DNA of 64,000 nucleotides from DASRAP01 sp035277145. Its GTDB lineage: Bacteria; Gemmatimonadota; Gemmatimonadetes; Gemmatimonadales; Gemmatimonadaceae. This document shows positions 53,110 through 63,600 of the stretch, one piece after another. Positions within the stretch are counted from its first letter, which is position 1. Each line of letters begins with the position of its first letter. A program made the position numbers and the translations under genes. The stretch lies in contig DATELA010000081.1 of assembly GCA_035277145.1 (NCBI GenBank), forward strand, positions 1 to 64,000, given 5' to 3'. The notes below the pieces were generated by a model that saw nothing but the letters and a program-made list of their open reading frames with translations, ran no database searches and was not told the DNA's origin.

Positions 53110-54180
53110 CTACTGCAACCCGCCTGACCAGATGCCGAACGGAACCGGCGCCTGCAGGATGCGCATCCCACCCATTTGTCCAGCAACGCCAGCCTTCGGT
53201 ACGAGGTTGAGTCGTACGAACGCATAGCCGGCATACGGGAAGCTGGTCGGCATTCCCAGCGTGTCGCCACTGATGCGAAGCGCCGCAGCAAGGATCGACG
53301 GAGGAACGCTCAACACAACTTCCGGATCCGTGATCAAGCTGTCTGCGTTCTGCAACGACAGCTCACGACGCGGCCACGGCGAACGAAGCGGTCCAACGAA
53401 CAACGTGTCGCCAGGCAGGTACAGCTGCGCGTGCATGTAGATCCCGTAGTAGAACCCGAGCGGCGGACGCGCGAGCGTCGAGTCGTTCACGGAGAAAATC
53501 TGGCGCTGGAAGTAGCCGCGACCGCGCGCTGGTGCCGCGCTGTAGAGATACTCGGTCAGCGTTGTGGATCCGAAATTACCGAACTTGAGCGCGGCGTTCT
53601 TGTTCGTGCCCGGCGCCGTGCCCGTGCCGCCTTCGATACGACGCGCCCACAGGAACCGCCGGCTGCCCGGCGTGGTCGCGGCGTTGTTGTCTTCCATGGT
53701 GATCAGGAACGTCTGCATGGAATCCGTCGCCGCCACACCCGATGTGGCTCGCGAAAAACGCCACGTCATCACCTGGTTCGTCCCGCCGTTCGAAATCGCC
53801 GAGACAGCCGGGAAGCTGAAGTTGTTGACGGTGGTATCGGCCTGACCGAGCGGGTTGAGCGTCGTGTCCTGACGAACAACGCTCAGATCGCCCGTAATGC
53901 GCACGAACGTCGTACCGAGCGAGTCACCAACCCACGCTGTCCAGAAGCCGGTCCCCAACGAGTCGAGTCCGCGCAGCGTCACCACGATCGATTCCGGCTG
54001 CGCACCGTTCGGAAGACGGAATCGCGCCGTGCCTCGCGGCAGGTTCGTCGCCTGGCCGACCATCTGGAATCCGTACGCGTTCGGACGAACCGTGTCGCTC
54101 AGGTCCGACGTCTTTTCATCGCACGCCGCGACAAGTCCAGCCGCGAAGATGCTCGAAACTACGAGAAGTCTGCGGTTCAC
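53110..54180 (-). CDS. Hypothetical lipoprotein of the TonB/CTD operon
   Basis: 356-residue lipoprotein. Signal peptide MNRRLLVVSSIFAAGLVAAC has a good lipobox LVAAC, so Cys20 is lipidated. The body is a beta-rich domain with no recognised family; repeated Asp/Ser/Thr and Gly patterns such as GQATNLPRGTARFRLPNGAQ recur. The start overlaps the barrel gene stop by 4 bases (ATGA). Being last in the operon and before a terminator, it is likely an outer-membrane partner of the barrel or receptor. Confidence 0.8.
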   Translation of the reverse strand: MNRRLLVVSSIFAAGLVAACDEKTSDLSDTVRPNAYGFQMVGQATNLPRGTARFRLPNGAQPESIVVTLRGLDSLGTGFWTAWVGDSLGTTFVRITGDLSVVRQDTTLNPLGQADTTVNNFSFPAVSAISNGGTNQVMTWRFSRATSGVAATDSMQTFLITMEDNNAATTPGSRRFLWARRIEGGTGTAPGTNKNAALKFGNFGSTTLTEYLYSAAPARGRGYFQRQIFSVNDSTLARPPLGFYYGIYMHAQLYLPGDTLFVGPLRSPWPRRELSLQNADSLITDPEVVLSVPPSILAAALRISGDTLGMPTSFPYAGYAFVRLNLVPKAGVAGQMGGMRILQAPVPFGIWSGGLQ

Positions 54181-54920
54181 GAGCCACCTCCGCCGAAGAA
54201 GAACGGTACGTAGGAGAATCCGAAGCTGAACACGAAGTTGGTCACCGTGCTCTTCGAGCGTGGAGCGGGCTTGAAGTCTTCGGCGTACAACGTCTCTTCG
54301 ACTCGCGTGCGGAAGTTCACCACGTCGTCGCGTGGATCGAGAACGTTCCGGTCGTAATCCGTATACGTCATGCTGCGAATGTCGAACGTGATACCGGCAC
54401 GTTCCGTGAGCGCATACAGCGCTCCGGCACCGGCATTGAACGACAATCCAACTTTGTGCCGCTCACCGCGGTTGGCTTGCACGTCGAGGAACAACGTGTA
54501 GCCACCGATGCCGGCCGTTGCATACGGACTCAATTTCCGGCCCGGCAACTGGACTCTCACGTTCAACGCACCGTCCAGTACGTTCACTGGCTGCGTCGCC
54601 TCGTAGAAGTACGTGGTATCGCCCAGGTTCAGCACGCCGTACGTGATCACAGAAATGAAATGCGATCCCGTCGTTTGCGGGCGACCAAGTGAGAGCGCAG
54701 GGCCGATCGACAGCCAGTTGTTGATGCCGTACATCGCGTCCAGACCCATCACTGGCGCGGCATCAAGCGAGGCTGACTTGTCATAACTCGCGTAACCGCC
54801 GCGTACAGCGACGGTGACCTGCCCTTGGCTTTGTGCGAAGGCGGACCCCGCCGCCGTGGCCGCTAACGCGGCCACGGAGGCGAAGCGCCTCAGAGAAGTC
54901 CAGCAATGTGCTTGTGTCAT
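54177..54920 (-). CDS. Outer-membrane beta-barrel protein
   Basis: 247-residue exported protein. Signal peptide MTQAHCWTSLRRFASVAALA; the mature part has short alternating strands with aromatic residues and a C-terminal FVFSFGFSYVPFFFGGGGS strand, as in outer-membrane barrels (OmpA-like or OMP_b-brl). Its start overlaps the PorV-like gene stop by 4 bases and its stop overlaps the lipoprotein gene, so it is one element of a coupled operon. Function inside the system is unknown. Confidence 0.8.
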   Translation of the reverse strand: MTQAHCWTSLRRFASVAALAATAAGSAFAQSQGQVTVAVRGGYASYDKSASLDAAPVMGLDAMYGINNWLSIGPALSLGRPQTTGSHFISVITYGVLNLGDTTYFYEATQPVNVLDGALNVRVQLPGRKLSPYATAGIGGYTLFLDVQANRGERHKVGLSFNAGAGALYALTERAGITFDIRSMTYTDYDRNVLDPRDDVVNFRTRVEETLYAEDFKPAPRSKSTVTNFVFSFGFSYVPFFFGGGGS

Positions 54921-56050
54921 CGGCCACCAAATTCGAGTGAGAAGACCTGGATGTCGCGCAGGTCGCCCAGCGCGGTGAAGGAGTAGTCGAACCGGAACGG
55001 ACGGCCATTCACCATCAAACGAACGCCACCGCCCAGCGACGTGCCGTGCATGCCCTTCGAGTACAAGAAGCCGCCGCCCTGATTGCTCTCAGCGCTGCGC
55101 TCATCGTTGTACATCTTCTTCCCGATGCGTCCAAAGAATCGGTTCTTGAAGCCGTACTCAACGCCGAGTCCGAGCGACGCTGCTGCGTCGACAGCGTCCG
55201 TGACGGCAAACTCACCGTACACGGTGTGCTGTCCGCTGCCACGACCGAGCAACGACTCTGCGCTTCCGTAGAGGTCGTCACCAGCCGAGAAGCGGAACGT
55301 CGTCGGCAAATCCACCGGCCGCGTCAGCAGCTTGAACCGCGTCTGCTGTAGCGAGACGTCGTTCGTGTTGACGCCGCGCTCGAGGCCCGGGCCGTTCATC
55401 GCGGCCGCGTTACCAACCGACATCAGCGAGCCGCCCAACACGAGGCCGAAAAGGCCCGTGCGGAACTGCGTGCCGACGTCAGCCGAAATCCACGTGGATT
55501 TGATCTGCTTGATGCCTTCGCTCACGTACTTCAGCGAACCGCCGACATCGAGGCGATCCGTAAGGCGTTTGGCGAACCCGGCCGACGCGGCCGTTGACGT
55601 CCAGCTGAAGAATTGACCGCTCGCCGCATCGCCGAACGGCGTGCCTTCGAGCGTCAGCGGGATATCACCGGAGTTCAGCGAATTCACCGCCACGCCAATC
55701 GCGCCCCCGAACATCGGGAACGAGACGGCGGCGTAGCTCTGCGTGATTCCGAGATCGCCGTACAGGTTCTGGCGACCCATCGCGATTGCGAACGACTCGA
55801 TCGTCGCCGCACCCGCCGGGTTCCAGAACCACGCCGTCGATCCTGTTACCGTGGATCCGATTGCACCACCCATGGCGTTACCGCGGGCGCCAATCGGGAT
55901 GTGAAGGAAATTCGCGCCGCGTGTGCCCTGCCGGGTCGGTGGATCTTCCGTGTTGACCGGAAGACCACCGATGCCCTGCGCCACGGCGGTTGCGGCCGTC
56001 ATCGCACTGAGCGCGATCAGACGACCAGCGAGCTTTCGAATGGAAGTCAT
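54917..56050 (-). CDS. PorV/UPF0164-like outer-membrane protein
   Basis: 377-residue exported protein of the PorV/PorQ/UPF0164 (FadL-like) barrel group. Signal peptide MTSIRKLAGRLIALSAMTAA. The diagnostic opening HIPIGARGNAMGGAIG ... TAWFWNPAGAATIES matches the GARALGMGGA...ATYWNPAG signature of PorV-like proteins, which in Bacteroidota shuttle type IX cargo from the Sov/SprA translocon. I chose ATG at 56050 because GAGGTGA (56056-56062) precedes it and overlaps the previous stop. It lies between a CTD gene and a barrel gene, which fits a cargo shuttle role, although no SprA is in the window. Confidence 0.85.
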   Translation of the reverse strand: MTSIRKLAGRLIALSAMTAATAVAQGIGGLPVNTEDPPTRQGTRGANFLHIPIGARGNAMGGAIGSTVTGSTAWFWNPAGAATIESFAIAMGRQNLYGDLGITQSYAAVSFPMFGGAIGVAVNSLNSGDIPLTLEGTPFGDAASGQFFSWTSTAASAGFAKRLTDRLDVGGSLKYVSEGIKQIKSTWISADVGTQFRTGLFGLVLGGSLMSVGNAAAMNGPGLERGVNTNDVSLQQTRFKLLTRPVDLPTTFRFSAGDDLYGSAESLLGRGSGQHTVYGEFAVTDAVDAAASLGLGVEYGFKNRFFGRIGKKMYNDERSAESNQGGGFLYSKGMHGTSLGGGVRLMVNGRPFRFDYSFTALGDLRDIQVFSLEFGGR

Positions 56051-56060
56051 CGTGGTCACC

Positions 56061-59000
56061 TCAGCGAATGATGACGAACTTGCCACGCGCGACATTCTCG
56101 CAAACGAGGCGGTTACCGTCCGCGTCCACCATTGGAGCGTTGGTGTCCGGGTTCAAGCATGCCATGCTGGCTTGTGAGCCCTTCGCAGTCATCACGAAGA
56201 TGTACAAGCCCGAGCTGAGGTCGAGACCTTCTCGGCTCCTCAGGTTGAACGGTAGGTCACCAGTCGCAGACCCGTTCACCGGCGCCAGCAGATCCGACTC
56301 CGTCCAGCTGAGTTGCTGCATCAGCTGACCGGAGATCGAGTAGATGCGGACCACGCCTTCCTTCGGCACGTTCACGAATCGCACTCGGCTGTTGATCGTC
56401 GCACGACCCGTGGACAGCTGGTCGTACGTCGACTGCACCACGTACGGGTTCGGCACAACCGTGATGCGTTGCATGTCGAGCTTGGTCAGCGGCAACGCGC
56501 TCGGTTTGGTTGGCTCAGCATCGAGCTGCACTTCGCTGTTCTGATCGAAGTTGCGATTGAAGTGCAGCACCGACGTCCAGCCGTTCTGGAACGGCAGGTA
56601 TCCCGAGGATCCACGCGTCCCGATGCGAATCGGGTTGCACGTGGTTCGCGTCGGGTTCACGTTGGAATTGCAGCGGAACATCATGTGCAGCGTGAGCATT
56701 TCCCGCGGCACCGAGTACGGCAATCGCTGGACGCGTCCATTGATTGTCGTATCGCGGACGATCTTGACGTTGGTCGCAGCACCGACCGTCGCCGTCGAGT
56801 CGACCAGCACCGTTTCGAACACCCACAACTCGTCACCAGGCATCCACGCGTCGGGTGGAATCATGACGCGCGATGTGTCGCCGTTCGTTCCGAGCAGGAT
56901 GGAGTTCCTGAGGAGCGAGTCGGCCACGTTTCCGGTGACGTGGCGTTGCGTCATCACGAGCTTCGCCGGGCCACCACCAGAACCAGTTACAGTGAACGGC
57001 ACCCGCGCACGGATGAGCGGACGCGTGCTGATGTTCGCACCGGCAGCAACAATCGCCGCGCGGTACGAGGCCGCCGTATCGGTGAACAGTGCTGACGCGC
57101 GCGCAGTCATCGACGCATCGAACGTCGGCTGAATCTGCGCCGTTGGGCCCCACGTGAACGGTGCACCCGGTCCGAACGAATCGTCCTGCCAGTTCAGCCG
57201 GAAGAAACCACCACGCGGTCCATCGGTCGGAGCAAGCAGACCGAGTGACGAGCCCGAGATGTACACCACACCGCCGCCGCTCACAACGCCGGCGTCCAGT
57301 GTGTCGCGGTTCGTACCCGGATCACCGCGCAACGTGATTGCGAGACGCGCGGTCGGGGAAAGGTTTTCGTTGGTAATTGTTGCGGTGAAGCCAGGGAACC
57401 ACGGAGCGCTTTCGTACTCGCCCGTGTTCTGGACGACGGCGCTATCCGTGCCGCCGGTTGGCGTGAAGTTCTTGGCAACGTTGCCGTTGCCGACGGCGAG
57501 GTAGTACGGATCCGTCCCGTTCGCGCCTCGCGCGATCACGTAACCAGCTGCCGCGCCGTTGTTGGCACGGTTGATCGTGTCAATGAACGTCTTGACCGAG
57601 CCCACCGTGGAGGTTGGGACGGTCGACAGTGCACGCGCTGCGACAATCGCTCCGCCAGTGCCCGTCTGGGCGCTGTACGTGAATGAGCGATTGGTCGTGA
57701 ACGTGTCTGCTGATGCAACAAAGTGGAACGATGTCGCATCGGTCGGATCAGCGATACGCGGACCTGCCGGCGACAACGCTGCACCGCCGTTGGCACCGTT
57801 CTTGGCGTACGCCGTCACGCTCGCACCAAACGCGCGATACACCGACTGTCTGATGATTGTGCTTGTTTCGGCACCGGATGCTGTGTCGATCGTGCGCGTC
57901 ACAATGAACCGGTTGCCGAAACGCATCCGGAACACGCCGTCGGTACCAGCGGTGAGCGCCGCGTTGCTGACGCGGTTCGTCGCCACTTGACCTTGCGTTC
58001 TGGATGTGTCGAGCCGTGCGTAAATCGTACCGGCCGGCACCGAGATCGGCGCGTACGCCTTCACGGTGTGCGGTCCGTTGGGACTCAGCGGACTCGTGAT
58101 CGTATCGATGTCAAATCCGAACAAGTCGCGCAGGTTTGCAAACCGCTGGAACGTCACTACGCCACCTGACGCGATCAAGCTGTCCGTCACCGAAATGTCC
58201 GCGAGACCGCGGGTCTTCGTGACGAACGAATACAGATACTCGCGTCCTGATTCCACGTTATCCGTGATGATGTAGCTGTTCAGGATGCCCGTGGTGGTGT
58301 CGGCATTGAGCGTGGAGAATGGCCGCCAGCCCAAGCCAATGTCGTTGCCGTTTTGATCGCGCGTTCGGAACGCCGCAGTCGAGTTGCCGATGCAACCAGA
58401 CTGGTTCGTCCACGAAACGCCGTTGTCGCAGCTCTTGAACACGAGCACCTGAGCAAGGTTCTGCTGCATGCGCCGTGTAACCGTCCCGATCAGGTTCGGA
58501 TTCAGACGGAGAATCTTGCGCGCGAGTGCATTGCCACCCACGCCCGGCGTGCCGACGCCTGTATCCCGCAGCGTGTTGAGCACGGACGTGAGGAACTGGT
58601 CCGGCAACCGCGGCGGCATCTTCACCTGAATGCGAATCTGCGTGTTCTGCGTTCCGTTGGTTGAATCACGGAACCACGCCGAGTTCAGCGAAACGTCCGA
58701 CGCTGAGAACGTCGGTGTCGGGTACGCAGACGCACCCGCGTAATTGCCGAAGTACGCCGCCTGTGCGTTGGCGATCAGGCGGTTTGCAGCCAGCGTGTCA
58801 GTGTTGTTCGCACTGCCGCGGCCCATGAAGAAGATGAACTCCGTCGTGTCGCCCGCAGCAAGCTTGAACGGGCCAACGCCGAGGAAATTGCCGATGTTAC
58901 CGGCGATCTGGTTCGAGAAGCCACCGGCGATGGTATCGCCCCAGATTGCGGCGCAACCCTGCACGGTGCTGCTGAAGTCCGTGCAATCTGGAACCTTGAT

Positions 59001-60596
59001 CGTGTCCTGAATTCCGTCTTCGTCGTAGTCCCACGCGCCAAAGCCCGGCACCGAGCCCGGAACGAACCGATTGTACCGGATGTTCGCGAGCGACTGCGTG
59101 CCGTCCGTACCCGAGAACCGGAAGAAGCTCCAGATGTTGCCGGCCGAGAAGTCGGAGAAATTGCGGCCGTCGAGCCACAGCGTTTCGTCGCCCGAGATCA
59201 AGCCGAACAACGCTCGGTCGTTGCGGCGCCACGAGAACTGCTCTTGCGCGCCGAATCCACCACGGCGCCACTGATTGAACGTGATCGTGTCGTCGCGCTC
59301 AGGATTCGTGCCGGTCGGATCAAAGAACGGATCGCCGACCGTCGTGAAGCGCTTGTTGCGCAGGTCGCCCAGCGGGGACTTGAGGATCTGAATGATGTGA
59401 ATCGCGGCCGCGCCTTCGCAGCCTTCGTTCACACCAGGTGGCAGACGCTTCGGGAAGTTGGCAGGACCGCACTTGCCCGACATGCCGCCGCCGGACGCGA
59501 TGTGCAATCCGCGCGACGGGAGGTTGTATGCCGCGGGAGATTGACCCGAGAGGATGTAGCCCGGGTCGATGCCCATGTACAGCTGGTCGTAATCGATCGG
59601 CGTGCCCCACACTTTCTCGCTGTTGTTGACGACGATCCAGCGAATGAAGGCGCCGTTGCGCAGCGACGGGCGGTCAAACTTCCACGAGTCGGTGCGGACG
59701 TAAATGCCGAGCGGGAATCCGCGCTCGCCAGGTGGTTGACCCGGCGTGCCCATCGGCGTGATGCCACCGTACAGCTGGAGCATTTCACGGTTGTAGTCCG
59801 AGAACGCGCCGTACGTGGTGAGATTGCCCATGAACTTGTCGCTGAACTGATTCGACGGGATCTGGTAGTCGTTCCACTTGAAGTTCGCCGGATCCGCCAG
59901 GAAACGATTGCGCCACACGCTGTCCGGGATCTGGCGCATACCGCCGAAGCCCGTGCCCGGCCACGTCTCGGGGCAATCCGAGGCGGCCAGCAGCGTGAAG
60001 TTTTCCGGAAGTCCCGCGCCTGACGCGCCCGTGAACTCGCGGCAGCCAGCGCCGGTCAGCGATGTAACGCCGCCGTAGAACTGGCCGAACTGACCGTCAG
60101 CGGCGTTGATGCGCACCGTGATCGGCGCGATCGACGTAATGCGCCACGGCGTCGAGAAGCCGACGGGTGAGCGCATGTTGGCGACGTCCGGCCACGCCTG
60201 CTTGATCTTGGCATAGTCGTTCAGACCGATGCCCCAGATCGGCGTGACGTGGAAGAACACGCCAGAGCCGCACTGCGTGTTGAAGATGTCACCCGCCGTG
60301 TTGGCGAACGGGCACAAACCACCGGCGTTGATCAACACATACCGGTAATCACCGGTCAACCGGAGGCTCGAGCCTGCGAGGTCTTCTTCTGCGAACAAGT
60401 TGAACCCGTTTCGACGCGTCGACGGATTCGTCGGCACGGAAACGCCATCTTCCCGCAAGATGGTCGTTTGGAGCGGGATCGCATTGTTGGCCTGCTGCGC
60501 GGCAACAGCACCGCTCGTAAAGAGCGATGCTGATGCCAACGCCGCGAAGGCAACGATGCGGAACCGGAGGTTGCTGTTCTTCATGAGGGTTCGCAT
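56061..60596 (-). CDS. Large secreted protein with type IX-like C-terminal sorting domain (copy 1)
   Basis: About 1511 residues, first cargo-like gene of the operon. Signal peptide around NSNLRFRIVAFAALASASLF. N-terminal core GFSTPWRITSIAPITVRINA and GAGCREFTGASG match copy 2; DYDEDGIQDTIKVP resembles a Ca-binding thrombospondin-like loop. The C-terminal domain reads VVPNPYVVQS ... EGVVRIYSISGQLMQQLSW ... LSSGLYIFVM, then carries an extra ~25-residue insert with two Cys and VDADGN before the final strand ARGKFVIIR. ATG at 60596 is the closest to the previous stop; ATG at 60584 is an alternative. It starts 12 bases after the TonB receptor stop. Confidence 0.8.
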   Translation of the reverse strand: MRTLMKNSNLRFRIVAFAALASASLFTSGAVAAQQANNAIPLQTTILREDGVSVPTNPSTRRNGFNLFAEEDLAGSSLRLTGDYRYVLINAGGLCPFANTAGDIFNTQCGSGVFFHVTPIWGIGLNDYAKIKQAWPDVANMRSPVGFSTPWRITSIAPITVRINAADGQFGQFYGGVTSLTGAGCREFTGASGAGLPENFTLLAASDCPETWPGTGFGGMRQIPDSVWRNRFLADPANFKWNDYQIPSNQFSDKFMGNLTTYGAFSDYNREMLQLYGGITPMGTPGQPPGERGFPLGIYVRTDSWKFDRPSLRNGAFIRWIVVNNSEKVWGTPIDYDQLYMGIDPGYILSGQSPAAYNLPSRGLHIASGGGMSGKCGPANFPKRLPPGVNEGCEGAAAIHIIQILKSPLGDLRNKRFTTVGDPFFDPTGTNPERDDTITFNQWRRGGFGAQEQFSWRRNDRALFGLISGDETLWLDGRNFSDFSAGNIWSFFRFSGTDGTQSLANIRYNRFVPGSVPGFGAWDYDEDGIQDTIKVPDCTDFSSTVQGCAAIWGDTIAGGFSNQIAGNIGNFLGVGPFKLAAGDTTEFIFFMGRGSANNTDTLAANRLIANAQAAYFGNYAGASAYPTPTFSASDVSLNSAWFRDSTNGTQNTQIRIQVKMPPRLPDQFLTSVLNTLRDTGVGTPGVGGNALARKILRLNPNLIGTVTRRMQQNLAQVLVFKSCDNGVSWTNQSGCIGNSTAAFRTRDQNGNDIGLGWRPFSTLNADTTTGILNSYIITDNVESGREYLYSFVTKTRGLADISVTDSLIASGGVVTFQRFANLRDLFGFDIDTITSPLSPNGPHTVKAYAPISVPAGTIYARLDTSRTQGQVATNRVSNAALTAGTDGVFRMRFGNRFIVTRTIDTASGAETSTIIRQSVYRAFGASVTAYAKNGANGGAALSPAGPRIADPTDATSFHFVASADTFTTNRSFTYSAQTGTGGAIVAARALSTVPTSTVGSVKTFIDTINRANNGAAAGYVIARGANGTDPYYLAVGNGNVAKNFTPTGGTDSAVVQNTGEYESAPWFPGFTATITNENLSPTARLAITLRGDPGTNRDTLDAGVVSGGGVVYISGSSLGLLAPTDGPRGGFFRLNWQDDSFGPGAPFTWGPTAQIQPTFDASMTARASALFTDTAASYRAAIVAAGANISTRPLIRARVPFTVTGSGGGPAKLVMTQRHVTGNVADSLLRNSILLGTNGDTSRVMIPPDAWMPGDELWVFETVLVDSTATVGAATNVKIVRDTTINGRVQRLPYSVPREMLTLHMMFRCNSNVNPTRTTCNPIRIGTRGSSGYLPFQNGWTSVLHFNRNFDQNSEVQLDAEPTKPSALPLTKLDMQRITVVPNPYVVQSTYDQLSTGRATINSRVRFVNVPKEGVVRIYSISGQLMQQLSWTESDLLAPVNGSATGDLPFNLRSREGLDLSSGLYIFVMTAKGSQASMACLNPDTNAPMVDADGNRLVCENVARGKFVIIR

Positions 60597-60608
60597 CAAG
60601 GTGTTAGC

Positions 60609-63600
60609 TCAGAAGGAAATGCGGAGGCCGGTGCGAATGCGCCGGGTCTCGCTGCGGAACTGCGGGTTATCGATACCAGTCGAGCTCGAGCCCTGTCCGT
60701 TACCGATGCGGCGCTGATTGAACTCGCGCACGCCCGTGTTGCAATCGCCGGTGTTGTTGAACACCTGGATGCAGTTGTCAATGTTGAACACGTTCGTGAC
60801 GTCGACCGTGATGCCATACCGCGCATTGCCGATCGAGAGGTCTTTGCCGATGCGCAGGTTCGCCGACTGCTGCGCCGGACCGCGGCCCGTGTTCACATCC
60901 GAGGCCGTGATCGTGTTCACGATGCCCGACTGACCCTGCGAGCGGTTCGGCGTGTACACCTGGCCCGAACGCCACGAGTAGGTCAGCGCGAACGTCATGT
61001 TTCGCAGAACGCTCGAGCCCCAGAACTTCGGAATCTCGCTGCGATACGCCACGTTGAAGCGCGCGTTGAACGAATGCGACTGGTCGGCGCCCGAAATCAG
61101 TTCACGGAACGTCGTGCCCTGGTTGATTTCGTTCGCGTCTTCCGCCTCGAATGCACGATCCGGCGGCGGCGCGTTTTCCGTCGTGCGCGACCAGCTGTAG
61201 TTCACGTTGTAGCCCCACACGCTGCCGCGGCCCGCTGCGCGATCGAACGCAACCTGAATGCCGCGTGACGTGAGGAAGTCCTGGTTCACTGCCACGATGT
61301 ACTGCGGCAGCGAGATGCCGTTGTACGTCGATCCGATGTCCTGGATCGCGTCGTTGGTGCGCGTGCCCGTGAGGCCTGACTCGTCGCGGTTGTACACGCT
61401 CACGCTCACCGCGTAGTTACGGCCGATGTTCGCCGAATAACCCACTTCGTACTGCGTCGACTGCTCGAGCAGCAGGTTCGGGTTACCGATGAAGTCCGGG
61501 TTGTTGAAGAAGAGCGGTGGGTGGCACTCGCTCGTGCCGGGCTTCACCGCGTTCGCCGCGCAGAAGTTGTCGCCTGGGCCCGCGACGGTGCCCACGCCCG
61601 AGTTGCGATACAGGTTGTGCAATTCGGGGTTCTTCGTGTAGCGGCCGGCGTTGAACCACAGCGCCGACTGTTCCGTCAACGGGAAGCTGACGCCGATGCG
61701 CGGTGCGAACGCCGTGCGGGCTTCTGCTTCCTTGAAGTCGTCTACCTGCGCCAAGCGCGTCGCGCTGTCCAGCAACGCGGGCTTGCCGTTCGCGTTCGGC
61801 GCCGACTGCAAGCACGCCAACACGCCCGTCAGGTTATCGCCGCCGCCCGTGGTGTACTGGAACGGCGTCGTGTTGATGCCCGCAGCCGTGCCGTTGCACA
61901 CTTCGCGCGCCGTGGTGCCGTTGGTCGCGTTCAGCGGATTGCGGAAGCCGCTGCCCTTGGCCAGGCCGTAGTCGTAACGAATGCCGAAGTCCACGGTGAG
62001 GAAGTCGTATTCGACGCGGTCCTGCAGGTACGAGGAAATTTCAATCGGCTTCGCGCGGTACAGCTGGTTCACGACCTGCGCGATACCGGAGTTACCACGA
62101 AGTCCTTGCACTTCGTCGTACACGACGTCGTGCTGACGGAACGACACACCAACCTGAACGTTGTGGTGGTCGGTCAGCTGCGTGACATAGTCAGCGCGGC
62201 TGTCAAACGTGGTGTAGTTCTCGCCGCCGAAATACAGGTCCGTACCGGAGTACGGCACGCCGACCGGCGTGAACGGCGCAATGAAGTCGTCGTTGAAGTT
62301 CGGTCTCCAGTACCGATCTTCCGTGCAGATGCCTTGCCATACGTTGCACGTCAGACGGTCGAGTCCGACCTGGCCGAACGAGAACGAGATGTTGCTGCGG
62401 GCAAAGCGCTTCTCAGCGCGCGCGGACCACATGTACGACGCGTCGCGCACCGAGCCCTGAATGATCGTCTGATAGTTGCGCGAACCCGAGAGTCCGAGCG
62501 AGTCCATCAGCGTGCTCACGCGATCCCACGGATCGCCACCGTACGTCAGATAGTAGCGGCGATCGTACGACAGACGCTGACGGGACTGATCGACTGCGGT
62601 CAGCGTGAACTTGAGCGTCTGGTTCGGAATGAACGTCAGCTTGCCGACGATCTGCTGGTTCTGCGAACCGCCGAACGCGCGCCACCCCTGCTCGATGTCG
62701 AGCGCCTGCGGGTCACCCTGTTCGGTGTCGACGTCCGGTTCGCTGAACCGGTTCACGTCGTCGTCGAACTTGAGCACCGTGCCCTTCTGACTCTGCACCT
62801 GTCCGGACAACGAGTACCGGAGCATGTTGCGCGTGCCTGGGACCGGGCCCTGGATGAAGCCGTTGAAGAAGTGCTGGGCCTGCAGTTCGTCTGGTCGGGA
62901 GCCGAGCACGCCGGCGATCGACGACGTCTGATACTGCAACTGGCCCTGGAAGCGCTCGCCGCCTTCGCGGACAACGCTGTTGATGATGCCGGCCAATCCG
63001 CCGCCGTATTGCGGCGACATGTAGCCCTGGTTGAAACTCGTCTGGCCGACGGCCGCCGTGTTCAGCTGAATCGCCTGCGCACCTGTGACAGGATTGTTCA
63101 CGGCCACGCCGTCGATCGCCGACACCGTCGAACCGCCGCGGCTACCGCGAACGCGCACTGGCTGCGTCGTGTTGCGGCGCTCTTCCGCGAGCGAAATGAG
63201 GTTCGTGTTCTGCGGCACTTCCATGTAGCCCTGCTGGAGTGCCAGCACTTCGCCGATGCTCGTCACCGGCAGCGCATTGATCGTCTCGTTCGTGATGACG
63301 GTCGTTGCACCGACGACGCCTTGCTCAATAATCGGCGGGGACTCAGCAACGATCTTCTGCGCCGTCAGGTTTGCGGCGGCCTGCGAAAGATCGATGTTGA
63401 GTTCGCGTCGTACGTCGAGACGTACGACAACGTTTTCGGTCTCGACTGGAGCATAGCCGACCAGTCGCGCGATCACCGTGTACGTGCCCGGTGGCACCCC
63501 AAGGATCGTGTACGTGCCGTTGTTCTTCGTCGTCGTACCGTACGCACCGCCCTGGACGAAGACTTGCACGCCTTCAATCGGCTGCTTCGAGTCTTTGTCC

